DNA of 11,402 nucleotides from a bacterium (lineage in GTDB: Bacteria > Cyanobacteriota > Vampirovibrionia > Gastranaerophilales > Gastranaerophilaceae): NCBI GenBank assembly GCA_004558955.1, contig SFZC01000059.1:1-11402 (forward strand), written 5' to 3'. A program made the position numbers and the translations under genes. Below are positions 6,981-11,402 of this stretch, piece by piece. The notes under the pieces are model-generated. The model saw only the letters and a program-made list of their open reading frames with translations, did not search any database and was not told the origin of the DNA. Within the stretch, counting starts at the first letter, position 1. Every line of letters starts with the position of its first letter.

Positions 6981-7586
6981 TTATTTTACATTATTTCTCC
7001 CGAGTTGTAAACAAAAATCTTTTTTAATTCTTTCAAAGTCGCCCATACCATTAATTTCCAACTTTCCACCCTCAGAAATTCTCACCTCAACCTTGTTTTT
7101 ATACTTTTTTATCTCTTCGGGCGAATAAAAATCCGTTAAAAAAATATAACGCTGATTTGACGACCCAACCCAAGGTCTTGAAAGGTCAAAATTATCTTTT
7201 TCAAATCCGCCATCAACAAGCAAATCAATATTTTCAAGGAGTTTATTAACCGCTTGCGAATTTTTCGCTCTCAATTCTTCTATTGTATAACCCGTAAAAC
7301 AAACGACAGAAAGTCCGAGTTTTTTAACATTCTGAGCAAAGCGAGAAAGCGGTTCAGCCTGTTCAAACGGTTCACCGCCAAGAAAAGTTACACCCTCAAT
7401 CTCTTTTTGATTTGTGATAAGTTCGGTTAATTTTTCAACGGAATAATCAGTTCCAACGCCAAACTTCCAAGTTTCTTTTGCCCAACACCCGACACAGTGC
7501 TTTTTACAACCCTGCACCCATAGGCAAAACCGCTTGTTCGGACCTTCTACCTCGGTCAGCGGAATAATTTTGTAAAGGTTTAACAT
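6981..7586 (-). CDS. NrdG-like radical SAM activase
   Basis: Radical SAM enzymes reductively cleave S-adenosylmethionine with a [4Fe-4S] cluster. The cluster motif is C27-x3-C31-x2-C34 in VQGCKKHCVGC, followed by the SAM-binding GGEP (70-73). Family traits of anaerobic ribonucleotide reductase activase are visible: FTGYTIEEL, a LLVDGGF strand, and W-V-G-S-S-N-Q-R late in the protein. I start it at the ATG at 7586, which overlaps the HhH stop codon by one base (TAATG); a TTG 6 nt upstream is possible. The product is then 201 aa, complete for this compact type with no extra ferredoxin domain. The expected partner NrdD is absent from the window; the next genes are the AAA+ ATPase, Ycf35-like and DUF2997 genes. 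It may therefore activate something else, but the family alone does not exclude class III RNR activation. Confidence 0.88.
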   Translation of the reverse strand: MLNLYKIIPLTEVEGPNKRFCLWVQGCKKHCVGCWAKETWKFGVGTDYSVEKLTELITNQKEIEGVTFLGGEPFEQAEPLSRFAQNVKKLGLSVVCFTGYTIEELRAKNSQAVNKLLENIDLLVDGGFEKDNFDLSRPWVGSSNQRYIFLTDFYSPEEIKKYKNKVEVRISEGGKLEINGMGDFERIKKDFCLQLGRNNVK

Positions 7587-8509
7587 TACCAATCCAAAAG
7601 TCTGCCTTCGTTTTGCTTTTCAATCGCTGAATTATTATTTTGGGAAGCCCCGTCAAGAGTAATCATTTCCTTAATTTTAGGAATGAAATGTTCTTTAACT
7701 TCAGCAACTTGTAAAAATTCATCAACTGATTTAAATCCGCCGTTCAAATCTCTGTATTCAACGGCTTTCTTTGCGATTGCAATATTTATGCCGTGTAACA
7801 TGGCAATTTCACTTGCAGTTGCGGTATTTATATTAACTTTTGATGCCGACTGTTGCATAATATCGCTCATATTTAAGAAATCTTCAACATAAACCGCTTC
7901 ATCGTCAGCCTTTGTAACATTTTGCGGTTGTTTTAATTCATTAAAATTCGCAACTTCCGGCATTTTTACCTGTGGTCTATAGGTTTCAGGCGGACGATTG
8001 TAAGCATCACTGTCAATAACTTTCTTTTTCTTAGGTACAGCATCACCTGCTTGTTTTTGACCGCTCGACAAGGTTATAATATCAACTTGAGTATCTCGTC
8101 TGCAAAACGCAGCCAAAGAATCAAGTGTCGTATATTTGTTGAAAATTCGGCAAATCTTAAACCAGTAATTATCAACATCTACCGCCTGCTTTTTTATAGT
8201 GAAAGTTCTTTTGCCAAGTGCATCATCTTTCAAATTATCCATAACAATAAGTTTGTCATTCGGAAAATATTGAACCATACAATTTTGGTTTCTGAGTGCA
8301 TTCATTCCCAATCTAAATTCTGCGGGAGTGAAATTTATACTAAATTGATAAAGTTGTCTGCGTAACACGAAAAATAATGTTCCTAAAATTCCGCCCAAAA
8401 CTATAATAGTTGCCAACACAACATTCGCAAGCGGTTGAGATACCAAACATAATACTGCATAAAGAGCAATTATCCCTGCAATTCCTATAAAAATATAATT
8501 CTTATTCAT
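7586..8509 (-). CDS. Membrane-anchored helix-hairpin-helix (ComEA-like) protein
   Basis: Two hydrophobic segments at about 5-24 and 29-49 are joined by a short loop and followed by RRQ, predicting an N-terminal membrane hairpin with the rest probably cytosolic. Residues 50-150 are an unrecognised mixed domain. Residues 150-220 look like a disordered linker, with a KKKK patch (160-163) and many Pro/Gln. Residues 222-283 form a clear tandem HhH domain of the ComEA type: VNINTATASEIAMLHGI, then YRDLNGGFKSVDEFLQV. Such domains usually bind DNA non-specifically, but they also occur as protein-interaction modules. The C-terminus is EGRLLDW, resembling the ATPase tail GGRALDV. It is the first gene of the leftward cassette and shares its stop with the radical SAM start. 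No Shine-Dalgarno sequence precedes its ATG. It is not a canonical ComEA, which is smaller and has a single anchor. Confidence 0.75.
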   Translation of the reverse strand: MNKNYIFIGIAGIIALYAVLCLVSQPLANVVLATIIVLGGILGTLFFVLRRQLYQFSINFTPAEFRLGMNALRNQNCMVQYFPNDKLIVMDNLKDDALGKRTFTIKKQAVDVDNYWFKICRIFNKYTTLDSLAAFCRRDTQVDIITLSSGQKQAGDAVPKKKKVIDSDAYNRPPETYRPQVKMPEVANFNELKQPQNVTKADDEAVYVEDFLNMSDIMQQSASKVNINTATASEIAMLHGINIAIAKKAVEYRDLNGGFKSVDEFLQVAEVKEHFIPKIKEMITLDGASQNNNSAIEKQNEGRLLDW

Positions 8510-8523
8510 AACAATTTCATCAT

Positions 8524-8529
8524 AGCATA
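8524..8529 (-). promoter_or_regulatory. Possible -10 box of the HhH/AAA cassette
   Basis: On the minus strand this reads TATGCT, within TATGCTATGAT, 14 nt before the ATG at 8509. Initiation 6-8 nt downstream would leave a leader of only a few bases, which agrees with the absence of a Shine-Dalgarno sequence. No convincing -35 box is visible. Confidence 0.35.
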
Positions 8530-8564
8530 TATTCGCATTTTTAAATGGTATAAACAGAGGATTT

Positions 8565-8570
8565 TATGCT
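8565..8570 (+). promoter_or_regulatory. Possible -10 box of aroA-rnhB
   Basis: TATGCT (followed by A) lies 11 nt before the aroA ATG at 8582. The same TATGCTA occurs on the other strand in front of the divergent HhH gene. The leader would be about 5 nt and no Shine-Dalgarno sequence is present. The -35 region is poor. Confidence 0.35.
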
Positions 8571-8581
8571 AACATTGTTTT

Positions 8582-9862
8582 ATGCAAAAAAATATCACCA
8601 AAAATTTTAAGTGTTTAAAAGGCGAAATCGAAATTCCTGCAGACAAATCTTTATCACATCGTGCGGTAATTTTCCCGTCACTTGCAAAAGGACGTTCGGT
8701 TATCAAAAATTTTTCAGACGGGCAAGACCCGCATTCGACCCTCAAACTTTTCCAAAATCTCGGAGTGGAGATTGAAGAAGTCGAACAAGGCACAGTTATT
8801 ATTAATTCAACAGGTAAACTCTCAAAACCGGCTCAGGATTTAGATTGCGGAAATTCGGGAACAACAATGCGTTTGGTTTCGGGATTTTTGGCAGGTCAAA
8901 ACTTTAATTCCGTACTATTCGGTGACGAAAGTCTTTCCAAACGTCCTATGAAACGAATTATTGAACCTTTAACTCAAATGGGCGGAAAAATCTCGTCACA
9001 AGACGGCAAAGCACCGCTTTCGATTGCTGGAACAAAACTTTACGGGATTGATTACACTTCAAAAATTGCCTCAGCTCAGGTTAAATCTTGTCTTTTGCTT
9101 GCCGGTTTGTTTGCAAACGGAAAAACCACAATAACAGAACCATATCTGTCACGCAATCACAGCGAAATTTTATTAAAATATATGGGGGCAAAAATTACCA
9201 CCGCCCAAAACTCCGTAACTATCGAAAAATCCGAATTAAAACCTATAGAAATGATGATTTGCGGGGATATTTCTTCTGCGGCGTACTTTATCGTTGCCGG
9301 CTTGATTGTACCAAATTCCTGCTTAATCTTGAAAAATATCGGTTTGAACCCCACCCGCACGGGAATTATTGATGTCGTACGCCAAATGGGGGGAAAAATC
9401 ACGATTTTAGACCAAAAAGAAGTTTGCGGCGAACTTGTCGGAGATATAAAAGTTGAATACTCAGCCCTCAAAGGTTGTCAGATTTCGGGCGATATTATAC
9501 CGAGATTGATTGACGAAATTCCTGTAATTGCTGTACTTGCAACCCAAGCCGAAGGCGAAACGAAAATCGCAGATGCCACAGATTTACGCAACAAAGAATC
9601 AGACAGAATAACCGCAGTCGTAACAGAACTGAAAAAACTCGGAGCAAACATTGAAGAAACCGCAGACGGCATGATTATACAAGGCAAAACACCGCTAAAA
9701 GGGGATTGTACGGTCACAACGTATAATGACCACAGACTTGCAATGAGTTTGTACATCGCAGGACTTGTCACAGAAAAAGAAATTTCTATTGACGAATTTG
9801 AATGGGTGAACATCTCGTTTCCGACTTTTGAAAAATTGTTTGAACAGATAAAAAGGGCTTAA
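8582..9862 (+). CDS. aroA: 3-phosphoshikimate 1-carboxyvinyltransferase (EPSP synthase), class II type
   Basis: AroA joins shikimate-3-phosphate and phosphoenolpyruvate to make EPSP, the precursor of chorismate. The 426-aa product is full length. Key motifs are ADKSLSHR (20-27), CGNSGTTMR (89-97), RPMK (121-124), SAQVKS (164-169), RNHSE (191-195), NPTR (256-259), DE at 311-312, RNKESDR (336-342) and NDHRLAM (382-388). SAQxK, RxHxE and NxTR are hallmarks of class II (glyphosate-tolerant-type) synthases; the fourth hallmark, GDKS, is ADKS here. The residue equivalent to E. coli G96 is Gly (G93), not the Ala found in CP4. The ATG at 8582 has no Shine-Dalgarno sequence, and I see no better alternative start because the family motif begins near residue 19. 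rnhB follows after 3 bp. Confidence 0.97.
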   Translation: MQKNITKNFKCLKGEIEIPADKSLSHRAVIFPSLAKGRSVIKNFSDGQDPHSTLKLFQNLGVEIEEVEQGTVIINSTGKLSKPAQDLDCGNSGTTMRLVSGFLAGQNFNSVLFGDESLSKRPMKRIIEPLTQMGGKISSQDGKAPLSIAGTKLYGIDYTSKIASAQVKSCLLLAGLFANGKTTITEPYLSRNHSEILLKYMGAKITTAQNSVTIEKSELKPIEMMICGDISSAAYFIVAGLIVPNSCLILKNIGLNPTRTGIIDVVRQMGGKITILDQKEVCGELVGDIKVEYSALKGCQISGDIIPRLIDEIPVIAVLATQAEGETKIADATDLRNKESDRITAVVTELKKLGANIEETADGMIIQGKTPLKGDCTVTTYNDHRLAMSLYIAGLVTEKEISIDEFEWVNISFPTFEKLFEQIKRA

Positions 9863-9865
9863 TTT

Positions 9866-10504
9866 ATGAAGGAATTGTTTGAATTTGACAAAAATTTTAA
9901 TGCCGTAGTCGGAACGGATGAAGCAGGCAGAGGACCTGCCGCAGGCGGAGTTTTCTCGGCAGCCGTATATTTTCCCGAGTTCACAGAGTCATTAATGACT
10001 GATTTAGCAAGATTGAATGATTCAAAAAAATTATCGGCAAAAGTTCGTGACAATCTATACGACACGATTTTAAACAGCACAATAAATTCTATTGTTAATG
10101 TTGAAGTTGAAGAAATCGAACGCATAAATATTTTAAATTCCTCACTCAAAGCAATGAAACTTGCGTGCGAAAACGTGATTAAGCAGGCAAAACTGACAGA
10201 TTTAATAACCCTTGTTGACGGAAATAAATTGATTAAAAATTACCGATTTCCGCAAAAATTCATAATAAAAGGGGACGGGAAATCCGCCTCAATCGCCGCA
10301 GCAAGCATTTTGGCAAAGGTTTCCCGTGACAGATATATGCAAAACCTTGCCCAAGAATTTCCCGAATACAACTGGGGTAAAAATGCAGGCTATCTGACCG
10401 CCGAACACTTGGCTGCAATTGACAAATACGGTTTAACAAAATACCACCGAGCATCATTTTTGAAAAAACATTTTGAAAAACAAAAACAGCTGAGTTTGTT
10501 TTGA
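9866..10504 (+). CDS. rnhB: Ribonuclease HII with C-terminal clamp-binding-like motif
   Basis: RNase HII nicks DNA 5' of misincorporated ribonucleotides and helps remove RNA from hybrids. The acidic active site is complete: D18-E19 in GTDEAGRGP, D118 in LVDGN and D137 in KGDGKSASIAAASILAKVSRD. NDSKKLS (51-57) and GYLTAEHLAAIDKYG (175-189) are also typical. The length, 212 aa, is normal. The last five residues are QLSLF, which matches the consensus of bacterial beta-sliding-clamp binding peptides and sits at the extreme C-terminus after a basic stretch (KKHFEKQK). AAAGGG inside the end of aroA serves as ribosome binding site about 10 nt before the ATG. The gene is co-transcribed with aroA by position; no functional link is implied. 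Confidence 0.97.
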   Translation: MKELFEFDKNFNAVVGTDEAGRGPAAGGVFSAAVYFPEFTESLMTDLARLNDSKKLSAKVRDNLYDTILNSTINSIVNVEVEEIERINILNSSLKAMKLACENVIKQAKLTDLITLVDGNKLIKNYRFPQKFIIKGDGKSASIAAASILAKVSRDRYMQNLAQEFPEYNWGKNAGYLTAEHLAAIDKYGLTKYHRASFLKKHFEKQKQLSLF

Positions 10505-10549
10505 TGATTATTATGAGGAAACGAATTTCTGCTCACGCAACCCACTAAC

Positions 10550-10583
10550 GTCCGAAAGGACAGCTTGGTGAGCATAGCAAAGC
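10550..10583 (+). repeat. 34-bp direct repeat, copy 1
   Basis: This copy starts GTCCG and contains TTGGTGAGCATAGCAA. It is identical to copy 2 at 29 of 34 positions with no gap. Its first 12 bases form a GAAA-loop hairpin. Confidence 0.75.
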
Positions 10584-10691
10584 GCTCGTCATTCTGAAAA
10601 CTTAGAAAATTTTTGCGAATTGCAATGAGCATTTAATTTTCTTGTTATTCAGAATCTGTTTTAAGTTCGTTCTTATTCCATATAGAAACAG

Positions 10692-10713
10692 ATTCCGGAT
10701 CAGAGTCCGGAAT
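10692..10713. repeat. Perfect 8-bp inverted repeat (REP-like)
   Basis: ATTCCGGA and TCCGGAAT are separated by the 6-nt loop TCAGAG. The right arm overlaps the start of direct-repeat copy 2. This is the style of dispersed palindromic repeats seen in many bacterial intergenic regions. Confidence 0.7.
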
Positions 10714-10738
10714 GACATATTGGTGAGCATAGCAATGC
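10705..10738 (+). repeat. 34-bp direct repeat, copy 2
   Basis: This is the second copy, 155 bp downstream of copy 1. It shares the 16-bp exact core TTGGTGAGCATAGCAA (10720-10735) and the GTCCG...GACA start. Confidence 0.75.
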
Positions 10739-10788
10739 ATCCCTACTTTTTAATGTGCTATATTGCAGGTATTGTCTGTATTCCAACC

Positions 10789-10808
10789 GTTGGGCAGGTA
10801 TGCCCAAC
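10789..10808. terminator. Hairpin downstream of the pilin-like gene
   Basis: GTTGGGCA and TGCCCAAC form a perfect 8-bp stem with a 4-nt loop, 8 nt past the stop of the minus-strand pilin-like gene. No run of T follows on that strand. On the plus strand an AATTTTA stretch follows a few bases later. It may be a weak bidirectional terminator or another dispersed palindrome. Confidence 0.4.
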
Positions 10809-10816
10809 CGACAATT

Positions 10817-11402
10817 TTACTTCCGATAATTCTTATACAAATCCTTAAAATAATTCGGGTCTTTGACAGCTTTTTCGGCACATGTTATGCCGTTCAATGA
10901 ATCTGATTTTGTCGAGTCACAGTATTTATCTTTATCATTGTAACTTGTCTTTGCGTTTCCCATTGGAATTAGTCCGTCATCTGTTACTTCAAAGGTAAAT
11001 AAATCAACTCCCCACTGGTTTGGCGGATTGTTGTAGCCGTTGATATCGATTGAAATCCATAACCTTCCACCTGCATTTTCAAGCAAAACCAATGCTCCGT
11101 CAATTAGCCCTATTTGTCCGTCGTCAAAATAGGATTTGTTTGCATTGGATTTTCCGCCCAATGCCTTATATGGTCTATTATCCCCATCCGTGGTATAATA
11201 ACATGGAAGATTTTTATCTACCCCTATAGAATTTGCCCCACAATCAATGCCAGATTTGAAATATTTTATAAATCTTTTATAAAAATAATTATCCGTTCTT
11301 GCGGTATCGCCACGGTTATAATCATTAGGTGACACAGATTCATTATCCGCCATTAGTTTAAAGGCTTGTTGAACTTCAGAATACGCCTTGTTGAATTGAC
11401 TT
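10817..11402 (-). CDS. Pilin-like (type IV/type II pseudopilin family) protein, 5' end outside window
   Basis: The frame stays open to the window edge. Upstream of the Met codon at 11353 it continues with F-N-K-A-Y-S-E-V-Q-Q-A-F-K-L, so the gene starts beyond 11402 and that Met is internal. The visible part is an amphipathic helix start followed by a secreted-looking globular domain rich in Gly, Asn, Asp and Tyr. Cys residues are spaced as if for disulphides (IDCGAN, LPCYY, KYCDS, ITCAEK). The block G-x-L-W-I-S-I-D-I-N-G followed by QWGVDLF and a Gly-rich DGLIPMG resembles the C-terminal domain of prepilin-type proteins I associate with Gastranaerophilales-like bacteria. The expected N-terminal prepilin cleavage site and hydrophobic helix lie outside the window, so the class call rests on the C-terminal pattern. 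It is convergent with rnhB. Confidence 0.65.
   Translation of the reverse strand, partial: SQFNKAYSEVQQAFKLMADNESVSPNDYNRGDTARTDNYFYKRFIKYFKSGIDCGANSIGVDKNLPCYYTTDGDNRPYKALGGKSNANKSYFDDGQIGLIDGALVLLENAGGRLWISIDINGYNNPPNQWGVDLFTFEVTDDGLIPMGNAKTSYNDKDKYCDSTKSDSLNGITCAEKAVKDPNYFKDLYKNYRK

Larger units (their letters stand above)
10505..10816. repeat. Non-coding region rich in direct and inverted repeats
   Basis: This 312-bp gap lies between convergent rnhB and the pilin-like gene. It holds two copies of a 34-bp direct repeat (10550-10583 and 10705-10738) and several dyads: 10531-10536/10568-10573 enclosing GTCC-GAAA-GGAC (10550-10561), 10591-10598/10648-10655, 10652-10661/10686-10695, 10692-10699/10706-10713, and 10789-10796/10801-10808. 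The composition of dyads and repeats suggests dispersed REP-like palindromic elements rather than a gene. A 68-codon frame crosses it but has no RBS and no recognisable product. One of the hairpins may terminate rnhB or pilin transcription. Confidence 0.6.

Noticed and set aside
10642..10848. 68-codon plus-strand frame across the repeat region
   Set aside because: It is built from repeat and dyad sequence, has no Shine-Dalgarno sequence and overlaps the end of the pilin-like gene.
1..11402. CRISPR arrays, tRNA or rRNA genes, insertion sequences, phage genes
   Set aside because: No regularly spaced repeats, no tRNA cloverleaf or rRNA signature, and no transposase or phage motifs were seen on either strand.

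Overview
The window is a low-GC (roughly mid-30s % by eye), gene-dense bacterial chromosome segment. Rubrerythrin and an NrdG-like radical SAM activase suggest an anaerobe. An AAA+ ATPase of the Ycf46 type, a Ycf35-like (DUF1257) protein and a DUF2997 protein point towards the cyanobacterial side of the tree. The partial gene at the right edge resembles the pseudopilin-like proteins that are abundant in non-photosynthetic gut Cyanobacteria. My best guess is Candidatus Gastranaerophilales (Vampirovibrionia/Melainabacteria); this is inference from protein recall, with no search run.

Layout. (1) 3-542, minus: rubrerythrin with an apparently truncated rubredoxin domain. (2) 712-882, plus: a 56-aa hypothetical protein. 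(3) 887-3734, minus: the run def - fmt - aroH - zinc alcohol dehydrogenase, with overlapping or near-touching genes. It covers formyl-Met processing (peptide deformylase, Met-tRNA formyltransferase) followed by a chorismate mutase and a medium-chain dehydrogenase. (4) 3825-8509, minus: a five-gene cassette of membrane-anchored helix-hairpin-helix protein - radical SAM activase - Ycf46-like AAA+ ATPase - internally repeated Ycf35-like protein - DUF2997 protein. (5) 8582-10504, plus: aroA (class II EPSP synthase) and rnhB (RNase HII), 3 bp apart and divergent from the cassette. (6) 10505-10816: non-coding sequence with a 34-bp direct repeat and several inverted repeats. (7) 10817-11402, minus: 3' part of a pilin-like gene that runs off the right edge.

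The most interesting part is region 4. The AAA+/DUF1257/DUF2997 trio is a recurrent but functionally unexplained association; in photosynthetic lineages the first two are the conserved ORFs ycf46 and ycf35. Here it is joined to a radical SAM activase with no ribonucleotide reductase nearby and to a membrane-anchored HhH protein. The Ycf35-like member appears expanded to about four repeat units in 420 aa, whereas plastid Ycf35 is about 130 aa. The HhH and AAA+ proteins also end in the same short C-terminal pattern, G-R-x-L-D-hydrophobic. Together these suggest one physically interacting machine, possibly acting on a metalloprotein or radical enzyme near the membrane. That function is inference only.

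Other points worth checking: RNase HII ends exactly in a sliding-clamp-binding-like motif (QLSLF), the rubrerythrin lacks its second CxxC knuckle, and the aroA and HhH genes share a divergent promoter region with matching TATGCTA boxes and no Shine-Dalgarno sequence.
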